Assembly (NCBI RefSeq): GCF_910592395.1
Contig: NC_088313.1
Coordinates: 3,844,501-3,908,500 of the forward strand
Source of the DNA: Lineus longissimus
Lineage: Eukaryota > Nemertea > Pilidiophora > Heteronemertea > Lineidae
DNA: 64,000 nucleotides
Direction: 5' to 3'
This document shows, in pieces, positions 14,601 through 25,397 of the stretch. Positions within the stretch are counted from its first letter, which is position 1; each line of letters begins with the position of its first letter. The notes under the pieces were generated by a model that had not been told where the DNA came from, did not search any database, and saw nothing but the letters and a program-made list of their open reading frames with translations. Made by a program: the position numbers and the translations under genes.

Positions 14601-17284
14601 TCCTACGGTCGGGTCGAAATGACGGAATCCAATGATGCGCTGCTCGGAAGTCCCCCAGGTGACACCGTAAACGCTGTACACCTTGTTTGATCCGGCGTAT
14701 AATGTATATTCTTATATTGTATTGCGCTCATATGTGTACAAGGCAATATTAATCGTCGATGCCCGGAAGCGCCCATGAGCTTGACGAGTTCAATATCTGA
14801 TCTTGGCATTATTGCGATGACACTTTGATGGGGCATAATTGACAGGCAACAATGTCTAATATAAAGTAGGTTTTGACGCGAGGGAGGCAGTTGGTGGCAT
14901 TGAGCAGGAAGGTCACTTTACTTGTAAGACATCCAGTTGACGCCAGCTTGAGGTTAACTCACATGGGAAAGCTGGACATGTCCTTCAAAGTGGTCCAATT
15001 CTCTACATTGCATTACTGTCATTAAGCGCCAATGCATACAAGCAATATATATTGCTGCTATACTTGCGATTATAATCACTGCCATGTGAGACAAAAAGAC
15101 ATCCTGTTTGCCAGAAAAACTGGTAATCACCAGGTTTGATGTTGATTGTAAGCCACTACGATTATCAATCCTTGCCAAGGCACCTCCGCTTGACACCAAA
15201 ATAGTATTTTTATGGTAGAATGTTCTTTCTTAAAGAGAACATTTCACTTTAAGTGATGAGGACATTTTGACTGGTAACCCCACACCCCATGAAATAAAAA
15301 AACTCGGGCATTTCCCTGCAATTAATAAAATGCTGATTAAAATCACTTCATATTCCATCTCCAAATACCTGCCAATCATATGACAGTTGGTCATTCAAAC
15401 CACCACTGCTATCGCAAACATGCATCCAGTTCTCAGACCTTATAGTAAGGATTGATTCCCGACCAACTCTGACCTCAAGATAGCTACGGGCTTATCTCTG
15501 GAAAAGAAAGACCCTGTCACATTTGTGATGTCCTTCATTTCCTTATAGCATGTTTGAACGATATGGCGGGGATGTCCCAGTGATATGCGGGAAACTTGAC
15601 CGACAAGCTCTTTGTGTAACCAGCAGATAACGCTCCTTCAAACAAATTGTTGATAATGCAAACAGCTTTGTAGCATGACTTGAAACACCTTATCAAAGAG
15701 AGTCGGCTTTTCTGCTTTTATTTTCTCTCTAAATCTACTAAAACGATATTTACCATTGATTTACAGTTCGTTTTATAAAAATTTCTGTGCTTGGATGCAT
15801 TCCACATGTAGAGCAACTGGTGATATCGAAACTGTTGAGAAATGGGTGAATGTTTTAAATGATTAAACTCTTGACGCAATTAGACTAACTCTATTAGCAT
15901 TATTGGTTTAATCCTTCAACTGCCACCGTCACTGAATTCCGACGAGTGCCTAAGCGTTATTCACCATTGACATGACTGAAATAATATTCGGCAGTTAAAG
16001 GGTTTAGATTCAACAAGCACGTGAGTGATGTCTAAAGTTGTGCTTATCTTCAAAGCAACCCCATGTCATAAAATTCATATCTGACTAAATCAAAAAATAA
16101 TCAAAACTTTTTACAATTTTTCTTGGCCTTATTGCATTGAAGCCTCGCCAACTTCCCGCAATCATTCACGGCCTTATTGGGTTAAAGCCTCACCACACAC
16201 GCACACACTGATGCCTGAAGTTGCATTCACCTTCAAAGCACCCCACATCATCAAATTCATGTCTGAATGGGCAATGTTTCCCCAGGACGATCACAACATC
16301 TTCCACATTTATCATTTTCTCATAATAAAACTGGCGAAGGCAAAAACTCAAAGAACCAATATAATACAGGCGGCTTTGTGTAAACTTCGTTCAGGCGGGT
16401 TTGAAGGAGTTATAGTTGTGTGAACCAACCACAGCTGCGGACAGTTTCATCTCACATTTATTTACTTTATTGGGAAAGTCCAGTTAGTTTAATTTCTGAC
16501 TCTCGGAGCTATTATCCATGATGACCAACTCTAGTATTTTACACCCCCACAATTTTCTTACAGTTTAACACCTGCACGACATCAATTACCTTAGCAAAGG
16601 GGTCAATACTGCAGTCATGGTAGCAAAGGTGGTCCAGGGCCACGATCCTGACCCCCACCCTGTCATTAGGCCTTAGCAGAACTAAATTTAAAATTGACCA
16701 TTAAATTTTGAATTTTGTAGAAAAGGCTTTGAAATTGACCAAGATTTAGAGTGAGAAGAGCTCAGTCCCCTCTTTCCCAGAATCCTGGATATGCCCTAGG
16801 GCAGAAGCAGAACTGTTGAACAAGCACCTCATCTTGTCTGGCTTGAGAATGAAAGACACCAAAGCCACAAAGTCTTATTCTATAACAAGAATTGATAGTC
16901 GGGACAAGTAAACAGATCAGGGGGAACGAGTCTGGATGTCTCCCGGGTGTATTGGTCAGCTCAAGGTGATCAATACAACCAAGAAGGAATCGGTCTCACC
17001 GATCTGATACTGTAAACCCCAAATTGTCATGCCTTTTTTTTGCAATTAGAAGATATTCTTTTTTTTTAATTTAACCTTTTTTAAATTTTTGGCAGATTAC
17101 GAAATTTCTTTTGGTTTTTCCAATAGAAATATTGTGCGATTTTTATTTCTTTCTAGGAAAGTACATGTAGATTCCAACAAAAATTCCAACCACAACCGTC
17201 ATGCAGTCATGGCAACTATCATCCACATCGGGCAACTACAATCTTCACCAACATTAACCCTGCAACATTCCACAATATATCTGT
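11641..17284. other. Non-genic stretch
   Basis: No recognisable gene. An inverted repeat at 12434-12626 is listed separately. A worn direct duplication pairs about 16025-16087 with about 16208-16266 (shared CTTCAAAGCA.CCCCA and AAATTCAT.TCTGA). The minus frame 14954-15199 has a hydrophobic middle, but no splice or family context supports it. Confidence 0.45.
12434..12626. repeat. Inverted repeat, 36-bp arms
   Basis: The left arm 12434-12469 and right arm 12591-12626 are reverse complements with two mismatches (core GGCATGGCAAAATGAGTC). The intervening loop is about 121 bp. It resembles a small foldback or MITE-like remnant. I do not see an unambiguous target duplication. Confidence 0.75.
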
Positions 17285-17490
17285 TCATGTTGGCAGTCAC
17301 TAACATTCTTTTTCATTGCCACAACGTTTCCCTTTCCTGAAACCCCGGGTCCACCAACTCTGTGTAACATATTTAAAAGAGATTACTGTTGGGTCTGACA
17401 ATAGCCCAAGAAAAGGGTAATTAGTACTTATAATAACAGTTAAGGTCACTTCTAACCCAAATGCAGTGTAGGACTCAGAACATCCATGAG

Positions 17491-17565
17491 GTCCTTCGTG
17501 GCCTAGTAGTAAGGTCTGTGGGTAACATGCAGAGGGTCCCAGGTTCAGACCTGGCAAAGCCACAC
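17491..17565 (+). repeat. tRNA-derived SINE-like head, copy 1
   Basis: It carries an A-box-like TGGCCTAGTAGTAAGG and a B-box-like GGTTCAGACC at 17542-17551 with tRNA-like spacing, followed by an unrelated body. A minus-strand tRNA-like segment (B box GTTTGAGATC) lies near 18020-18085, at the other end of the same duplicated unit. Confidence 0.6.
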
Positions 17566-18091
17566 ACAGGACGCGTGGGGAATATTTTTCAAATTTTTTT
17601 TTCTCATCTGAACATTTTTTTTATTGGTAGAATGAAGCAAAAGTTGCTTCATCTACCCAAATAGGCAATCAATCCAACCATTTTCATTATAAACAAAGAT
17701 TGGCCAACACTTCTTCTTCAGTTTGCACTTGGACATGATGGAGGAGTCATTCTCTGGTGGGATTTCCTCCTCCAAGCTGCGATGAGCGTTTTCACCTGCC
17801 ACTACAGATATACACCAACTGGGTTATTGGCCTTGTGACTCAGACTTTGACCTGACAGCAGCAAGAGGAAGAGTCCTTTGCTAGCTACAGTCCACATGGA
17901 TGGGGTCTTTTGCTTGTCACTGCATTGACACCAGGTGCACGGAATCTTCGCTTTACACATTATGTCGCATTCAAAGAATGAAGCAGCTGAAGTGAAACAA
18001 CTTTATCCTGGTGGTGCAATGATCTCAAACACACAACCCTTAGATCATGTAGCCTTTTAATAGCTAGACCACACCGCTTCTCCATGCTTAA

Positions 18092-18801
18092 CCCTTTCGC
18101 TGCGGATGTACGCATTTTTGCGACCAAAAAAAATTTCCGATCTGTGCGGATGTACGCAGAACTGCGACTTGGGAGAGACCTGAATCAGACGATGTTTTCA
18201 ATAGCAAATTAGTACAGGAACTTGTCGTTAGGTGTCCTGCCATATTGTTTACTGCTAGAACTTCCGATTTCTAGGTGAAAACTTCGGTGTTTTTATTCAA
18301 AGTTTAGGCGATATTTTGAGTCCAAAGTTTTGTAAACAAATTTAAATGCCTCAGTCACGTGTTCGACGAACTGCAGAATCAATAATTGATGAAATAGTGA
18401 ATTCGAGGCGTTAGAAGACGAGTCTGTTTAGTGATTATGATTCTGAACATAATGCTGATGTACACAGCGTGCATGGGGATTGAAAGTGTGCATGATTCAG
18501 GGTCCGAGGGGAATGATAGTGATAGCCTGGGTCAAGATGAAAAATGGTGTTTTTCTCCTCGTTGATTAATACTAATTAGCGTTATTTAGTTAATTAACAT
18601 AATTTCAGGTGATTGACAAATGCATAATTTGAAAGTCCATGCTGTCCCCAACAACATTTTCCAATAGTCCAAAGCTCTATCTCTTCTCCTTCAGGCTGTA
18701 TATTGGCCTCAAAGTTACCTATGTTAAAATTGGCTTTTACAGTATTTTGGGGGCAGCAAGGAATCAATATTGAAATAATTTTGAGCGGCGCAGCGAAAGG
18801 G
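18092..18801. mobile_element. piggyBac-like non-autonomous element, 710 bp
   Basis: The ends are inverted repeats: CCCTTTCGCTGCG at the left and its exact complement CGCAGCGAAAGGG at the right. The element is flanked on both sides by TTAA (18088-18091 and 18802-18805), the hallmark target of the piggyBac superfamily. A subterminal motif GCGGATGTACGCA occurs twice near the left end. Inside, from an ATG at 18346, there is a degenerate frame with acidic serine-rich stretches (SDYDSEHNADV, DSGSEGNDSDSLGQDEKW) like the N-terminus of piggyBac transposases, broken by stops and a frameshift. No DDD catalytic core is present. It is therefore an internally deleted derivative needing a transposase from elsewhere. 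A paralogous empty site exists at about 19618. Confidence 0.88.
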
Positions 18802-19063
18802 TTAAAGTAAATGAGAAATTTGCCTTTTTATCAAATTTGCCTTTTCATATTGGCAGTCACTAATCTTCTTTTTCCCTCTCCTAAAACATATCCTAACGCA
18901 CCCTGATTCCAATACTCGGTGCAAGATATTCACAGGATATAAGCACTGAGTCTGTAATGCCATGTCAGTGACAATCACCCATGAAGAGGCTAATCAGTTC
19001 AAATTATAACAGTTAAGGTCACTTCCAGCCCAAATGCAGTGTAAGACTCACAACCTTCATGAA

Positions 19064-19135
19064 GTCCTTGGTGGCCGAGTAGTAGGGTTTGTGGGTAACA
19101 TGCAGAGGGTCCCAGGTTCAAATCTGGAAAGGCCA
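19064..19135 (+). repeat. tRNA-derived SINE-like head, copy 2
   Basis: Duplicate of the head at 17491, with A-box-like TGGCCGAGTAGTAGGG and B-box-like GGTTCAAATC. It lies at the equivalent place of the second duplicated unit. Confidence 0.6.
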
Positions 19136-19645
19136 CACACATGACACGTGGGGAATATTTTTCAATTTTTTTTTCTCATCTGAACATTTTTTTTATTGGT
19201 AGAATGAAGCAAAAGTTGCTTCATCTACCCAAATAGGCAATTAATTCAACCATTCTCATTATAAACAAAGATTGGCCAACAGTTCTTCTTCAGTTTGCAC
19301 TTGGACATGATGGAGGAGTCGTTCTCTGGTCGGATTTCCTCCTTCAAGGTGGGATGAGTGTTTTCACCTGCCACTACAGTTATACACCAACCGGGTTATT
19401 GGCCAAGTGACTCAGACTTTGGCTGGACAGCAGCAGTTCACTTTGGACGGGGTCTTTTGCTTGTCATTGCATTAACACCAGGTGCAAGGAATCTTCGCTT
19501 GATGTTTCATTCAAAGAATGAAGCAATCGCAGTAAAAAAATTTGCTCTGGGTTGAAAAGATCTCTCATCCACAACCTTTCAATCATATTTCTTACACACC
19601 ATGCCGCTTCTCCACGCTTAACTAAATGAGAAATTTGCTTTTATC

Positions 19646-21377
19646 AATGAGAAACTCTCCTTCATAAAAATTACCTCTAACACGCTCCTGACAAAATTAT
19701 GCAGACTGACTTTGAAGACATCTCAACATCTCTTGACATACATGAATTATAAATAGTTAAAGATAAACCGGCAGTAATGTATCTCTGGGGATGCAAGTCA
19801 ATTGAAAAGGCTAACGAAATTATCTCTAGCCTTCGAGACTCAGACACCATTGAGGCACACACACAATGCTGCGTTCAATTTAATTAGAATTTCAATGCTT
19901 TGACGTGTCTTTAATAGTGCAAAGGTTTTTGGGCAAAGATGATCTAATAATGCATTAATAGTAACAAGGTTACAGAAATTGTGCTAAATTTTCTGTCAGG
20001 GGCAGTTCCTTGGCTGTTCTTCCTCATGGCCAGATTTGAAGTGCCCAGGTCTTACGGTTACAACACGTGCACCCATGTTGACGGATAGTTATTCTACCAG
20101 CTCTGCTGACTTTTGTCAGCCGAGCTAAAAATGAAAATCGGGGACCAAAAGCAGTGTCTCTTACTTGTGGAGAGGGTGTCCTGATAACTGAGGTGTCCAC
20201 TAGGGGAGGGTCCACTGCACTTTCAACCTGACTTGGGCAACTGTCAGAACAGTATTTTTTCTTTGGGGCTAATTTGATACATCCAGCTGATTGCCTCTTG
20301 TGGCTACAGTATTTCCCGACCATGAGGCGCACCTTTAATTTCTCTCTCAGAATCCATCAATAACGCACCCCCATTGATAGGGAGCACCAGAATAAAGTAC
20401 TGTGACGATCATCCTGTCTGTCACAAGTAGTTCAAAATCGATGTTGCATCGGTAGACAGAACACACAGACGAAGAGCTTATTAAGGAAGGTAATTTAATT
20501 AGAACTCAAACTGCTTGAGAAGTAACTGATCTCTCCGAGGATGGGTCTAGACGGCTTAATTAATGGTTGAAAAGGATAAGCTCTTTGGAAATTGAGCAAT
20601 AGATACCATTGCCAAGAGAGAAGACATTTTTATGAGGGACGTCAATGACATTGCATGCTGTGTGCTCCACTCCATGCTACCAGAAATACCGTTTGGACAT
20701 GCTTTAAAGCAAGTTGAGGCCGGTCTGTAACACACAGGCCTATTTCAAGTATAAAACAGGCCAATTGTACAACTTGTACAAATGTAAAAGAAGGCCTGAT
20801 ACATTTGTGATGCAACTGCATAATCGTATATTTGGGACTTCACTAAGTGAAAATGATGTGAAAAAGTCTGGTGGTGTAGTTAATGGAGAGCGGGAGGTCA
20901 TGGGTTTGAATCGGCATCGTCGCCATGGACTACTTCCAACAGGAACAACAATTCAACTGTCCTATTTTTAGCACAGGTTTTCAGAATGACTGATCTTTTC
21001 ATAATTCTGACAAACACTATTGGCCAACTCTTGCGAAATTCTGACCCTTATGCACCTCCTGCAAACCGCTGAGAAAGTGTGAACCACATTTCACGATGGA
21101 AATACAGGCAGCCAAGTGTAATAAACTATGGCCATGAGGTTCTAGTTGGGTAGCAAACATAGATCACATACATCATTATATGGTCGAGTGGTACGATTAT
21201 TGCCCTTACAGTGTAGAAAGATTCAGTTTTTTCTTGCAACTTCCAATATTTGAATAGAAAAAAGGACAAGAGGTTCTAAAAATGCTGAATTAAAACAAGG
21301 CCACTGGTAAAGACGATCCTTAATGCATTATACATACAAAATACTGGCTATTCTTACAACGATCATTTTCCCCTTAG
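19646..21377. other. Non-genic stretch with one tRNA-like segment
   Basis: No gene recognised. At about 20868-20935 (+) there is another tRNA-like piece (TGGTGTAGTTAATGG, then GGGTTTGAATC), probably a SINE fragment. The minus open frame at 20024-20332 has no family features. Confidence 0.45.
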
Positions 21378-21490
21378 GGCCTTACCCTAACGCTAACCCT
21401 GACCCTGACCCTCACTACCAGCACTAACCCTAACCCTAACCCTTCCCTTACACTAATCCTAACTCCCTAATCTTCAGTTTAATCCCTAAA
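21378..21490 (+). repeat. Interstitial telomere-like repeats (CCCTAA variants)
   Basis: This is a run of CCCTAA and its variants (CCCTAACG, CCCTGA, CACTAA), including CTAACCCTAACCCTAACCC near 21425, fading into single variants (TCCTAA, CCCTAA) up to about 21490. It is the complement of the TTAGGG telomere repeat type. Confidence 0.8.
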
Positions 21491-23468
21491 ATCGCATAAA
21501 TTCTAAGTTACGACTAGTAGTAAAAAAACAATGTAGCCACTTTGTTAAAACTACACAAAAAATGTGATTTACAGACTTTAATAACCGTGAACAGTTCCTG
21601 GTTTACAGTATTGATTGAGGCACTTTTTTCTGCCAATAATCCTCATCAGTCAAGGCCCATCACTGGTCAAGATGATGATAACGACAGTGAGAAAAACATT
21701 GTCGTATTTTCTTCTGATAAGCTCCGGCTGATGAGGATGTCATTCACGATTGGCACGAGCTAGCCGCCAAGATGGTGCCGCATTAAAGAGACACTGACCG
21801 AGTGTAATTACTATCAGATAAGAGCAGTTTGTAATCAAGCACAGTCGACGATAATGGCTGGGGAGAATTTTCAGCCCTTTTGTATTGCTATTTTGTGAAA
21901 TTGCAACTTCAGATACCATTTTTTGTGTTTTGACAACTCTTTATTAAAAGTGTAACAGTATTTCAACTAGATCATCTTTCGCACTTTGCAGCATTATTTG
22001 CATGAACTGAGCAGTCATTATATGATAATAATGATAATAATATTAGAGGATTTATATAGCGCTCAATTATGCAAGGCATATTCTCGAGCGCTTTACAAAG
22101 CAAAGCACTCCCTACAAAGATGACGCTTAAGGAGTGATTTGAACTGGCCGATATTTCCTGCCAAACTAATACTTATGTGGGAGAAAGATGCAGAGAATCG
22201 AAAGTCTACATGATTGCGTGATATACTAATATGTCACATCAATGATGCAACACCACAACTACTGCGGTCTCCACGGTAAATGATATCAACAAGAAAAACT
22301 GCTTTGTTCGCCATCAAACAAGAGAAGGAACACCACAACCAAAAGACAATAATGCAATTGTGGATCCGCAGAATAAAAATCTACGACAAAGGGCACGCCG
22401 TTTGTCACTGTCAAAATATAATAGAATATATCTAATATATAGGAGTGCTTCAGACCATGTGAGATCTGTCTTGGTTTGTCACAGGAGACTGGGTGCGGGG
22501 ATCACTTGGGTGTGCTCACTTTTGTCCAATGAAGTCCAATACAGTTAAAAGATGCTTGTATGAGAACAGTATCAGAACACAAGACACCAGGAACTTGGAG
22601 GAAGAATGTGGATGACCTATGCTCCAGATGGATGCCAGTCAAGTCAAGAAAGTTCACTTCATGTCTGTCACTGGCTTCTTCAGTATAGCCATTTCATCTC
22701 CCTTATCAACTTCGTGACCTAGCTTTTGTCATAGAGGCAGCTGTCATGGAACCAAATTAAAACAGTAGCACAGAATCGTGGAATAGCTGTTTTTGAGACT
22801 TGGCCATGAAAATATCTGAGTTTGTAAACAGTCAGAAAAAATAAGATAACACAACCTTTAGGGGCCACAAGAACCGTGCATGACGAATATGCTTTTCACA
22901 GTTTTTCACGCATTTTTTGTATGTTTTACATAGGAGCATATGCCGTCTGACGACCTTGCAAACATGTTATTGAGGAGCGAACAGTAAGGGGTAACATCTA
23001 GTGGCGTCCATACCATATTCCGTAACATGAAAAGTTTCAGACCTTGGGTGGACGGATGTTATCAAAATATTCCAAAGTGAAACAATTGGACTAAATCATC
23101 TTCCTCTGTACATTCTGTACATTCATATAACTTGATGGACAGTCTTTGGACATGATCTTGGATTATCTTTGAACTTGTGGATTAAAACAAGTACTTTATG
23201 TGAAGTCTGTGGATGCACACATCAGGACAGTAACATGTTAAAGATTTTGCAGTATGAACCAGACTAGCAACAATATTTTGACAAAAGGGTTAGGATACGC
23301 TCACTTTCGAATGACTGTTGTTGAAACTTGAAGACATTTCAAAACTGAATTAGTAACGACTTTCTTTTTTGGACAAGTTATTATAAAAGTAAATTACAGT
23401 TCTTCAGGTTCAAAACACGACCTATAAAGGATAACTTCTTGAAAATTTTGTTCAAAAATCTGCGCAAA
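21491..23468. other. Upstream region of the GPCR gene with a dispersed repeat
   Basis: No other gene seen. 22024-22110 carries an (ATAATG)-type microsatellite followed by TATATAGCGCTCAATT and GAGCGCTTTACAAAG, a short inverted AGCGC(T) arrangement typical of common invertebrate dispersed repeats. The stretch just before 23469 holds a possible splice acceptor (TTCTTCAG at about 23401-23407), so a 5' UTR intron is possible. Confidence 0.4.
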
Positions 23469-25397
23469 ATGGCTATATTATATGATAACTGGCCAGATTC
23501 AGGCAACTGGACAGCGTATTGTGTCCTCCAGATCCTGCTAATATGCTGGGTCCTTATCCATAATGTGCTGCTATGGTTCCTAATCCGACGGCAAAAACCC
23601 GTACAAAATCATACCAACGTCCTTGCAACAAATTTCATCATTTGTAACGTGCTCTACGGGGCCGTGATATTACCGTTTACGATGATGGCCGAAGCTTGGA
23701 AAAACTGGAGTTTTCATGCAGTCGGCTGTGGAATCTGGCTGGGGTGTGATTTATTAGTCCGGTCGGTCTATATTCTTACGATCCTCGTAATAGTGATTGA
23801 TCATTATGTAAAGATACAGAACAGAAAACGAGCGCTACGCTACTTTCGCCGCTGGGCGTTATTTCTCGTCATCTGGCTGGCGTCGTTTGTGCTGATGTTG
23901 CTAGTAATGCTAACGACCGGAATGAATAACTTGTATTATTTCAATTGGGAATTAATGAGTTGGCAATGTGACTTGTTACATCTGAACACCACTGTAGTCG
24001 CCATTGTTTTGCCCTTCTATTGGCTGCCGCTGATCATTACAATCATCATGTACGTTTTGTTGATCAGGATTAGCCGGCAGAGTAACGAGCTATACGACAT
24101 GGGAGTCGGGTATCAGAAACATTCGGTACAAATCCTTTCCATCAGTCAAGATGTCGGCGATGGCGCCAGCAATCCAATGGACAACTTCTACGAACCTGAC
24201 TTTGGCGTCTGCCACCCTACGCCCATTCTTGATAAAACTGAAGCTGAAATACATGCAACAATGGGTACCACTGAGTCGGAGAGAGTGTCAGGTGTTACAT
24301 CAGACAATGGAGCCGTAAAAAACAGTAAGTTAAGCGCGGCATGGTATGCGCCGCGCCCACCAGTATCTCCCATCAATCCGATGCTGCCCCCTTTGAGGAA
24401 TCACCAGAATTTCATCGTCGACCACCTTCCCGAGGTCAAGGGGAAACGGAAAACGTTACAGAAACTGCCACACGACGGTTTCTTCAAGGCCAAATCTGTT
24501 TCATTCGAGGTGGACAATACAGATAATGTTGATACAATTATACTCCAGAAAGGTGAAATTCATGGTAATAAGAACAATAAGGATATTAAGGTGAATAACT
24601 ATGTTAGAGGAGCTAAGTTTGGAAAGAATTCTTTGGACTGGCGTTACATTCTGGATGTGCGCCCAAGAAATACGCCCGTTCAGATCCACCCGGTTCCTGA
24701 CACCTCGAATTTTGATGAAGTCAGTTTGGATGACTTCGCAACTGGCCCTGGTGAAAATGAAAGCAGCGAGAGTTCGGATTCGGATTCTGAGAGCAGGAGA
24801 CCGGAACGAAACATCCGTACCGCAAACGACAGCGGAATAGGTGAGGATGCTTTAGACTTTGGTAATCGACCATCCACTCGTGATGCCGATTTGCGCTCAT
24901 CGGAGTTCGGATCACAAAGTTCGTACAAGAGATTCAAAAGGAATAGCGACGCATCGAAAACAAGTGACAATTTAAATGAACTAAACAGAAGCAAAAATGT
25001 CACTGGTACCGTACCGACAATACATGTACAAGAAGACCTGGTCAAACGTGAGACATCTTTCATGAGAGCACAGACCGCCATGTTGAGGTATCTCCCCACA
25101 CGGGGAGGAACCGGGCTACCGAAAACACCCAAGACTGGCCGCCGAGCGATAGACTATGTTGAACTTTACGTGCTCACAAAGCATCTCCCCATCTTTATTG
25201 TGATTAACTACGTCCTTTGGCTGCCATTTATTCTGGGATCGATGGTACTCGCAATGTCTGACAGTCCCATGGGAACCTTTGGCTACTCAGCCCTACAGTG
25301 GATTGGCTTTGTAAATGCTGCTGTCCACCCTCTAGTGTTCTGTGTTGTTCAGTGGAAATTTCGAACAACAGTCAAGGATATTTTTAAACGAGACTGA
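23469..25397 (+). CDS. Atypical aminergic-like rhodopsin-family GPCR
   Basis: Single-exon gene of 642 residues. I start at the ATG at 23469 (AAAATGG context); the frame is open upstream only from a TTG. Seven membrane helices are evident, with an N-glycosylation site at N13. Class A landmarks: C87 (3.25) and C167 in loop 2, W136 (4.50), P187 and Y195 in helix 5, W584-L-P586 in helix 6, P621 in helix 7. Aminergic marks: W90 (3.28), D94 (3.32, the amine-binding aspartate), W611 (7.40) and N616 (7.45). Odd residues: position 2.50 is N60 instead of D, DRY is D111-H112-Y113, and NPxxY is H620-P-L-V-F624. Intracellular loop 3 is huge (about 365 residues, serine- and acid-rich), and the tail after helix 7 is very short, as in muscarinic and histamine receptors. 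The ligand cannot be told from sequence. It lies on the strand opposite INPP5F, beyond that gene's last exon found here. Confidence 0.92.
   Translation: MAILYDNWPDSGNWTAYCVLQILLICWVLIHNVLLWFLIRRQKPVQNHTNVLATNFIICNVLYGAVILPFTMMAEAWKNWSFHAVGCGIWLGCDLLVRSVYILTILVIVIDHYVKIQNRKRALRYFRRWALFLVIWLASFVLMLLVMLTTGMNNLYYFNWELMSWQCDLLHLNTTVVAIVLPFYWLPLIITIIMYVLLIRISRQSNELYDMGVGYQKHSVQILSISQDVGDGASNPMDNFYEPDFGVCHPTPILDKTEAEIHATMGTTESERVSGVTSDNGAVKNSKLSAAWYAPRPPVSPINPMLPPLRNHQNFIVDHLPEVKGKRKTLQKLPHDGFFKAKSVSFEVDNTDNVDTIILQKGEIHGNKNNKDIKVNNYVRGAKFGKNSLDWRYILDVRPRNTPVQIHPVPDTSNFDEVSLDDFATGPGENESSESSDSDSESRRPERNIRTANDSGIGEDALDFGNRPSTRDADLRSSEFGSQSSYKRFKRNSDASKTSDNLNELNRSKNVTGTVPTIHVQEDLVKRETSFMRAQTAMLRYLPTRGGTGLPKTPKTGRRAIDYVELYVLTKHLPIFIVINYVLWLPFILGSMVLAMSDSPMGTFGYSALQWIGFVNAAVHPLVFCVVQWKFRTTVKDIFKRD

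Larger units (their letters stand above)
17285..19645. repeat. Tandem duplication of an ~800-bp unit
   Basis: Copy 1 starts near 17287 (TGTTGGCAGTCACTAAC) and copy 2 near 18847 (TATTGGCAGTCACTAAT). Both carry a tRNA-like head, the same downstream block (GATTGGCCAACA.TTCTTC, TGGACATGATGGAGGAGTC, TATACACCAAC.GGGTTATTGG) and the end CGCTTCTCCA.GCTTAA. Copy 1 is interrupted at that last TTAA by the element at 18092-18801. Copy 2 keeps the uninterrupted site near 19618. Internal deletions, for example in the AGCAGC segment near 19430, distinguish the copies. Confidence 0.88.

Noticed and set aside
23439-23468. GPCR start ten codons upstream
   Set aside because: The upstream codon is TTG; the first ATG in frame is at 23469 with a good context.
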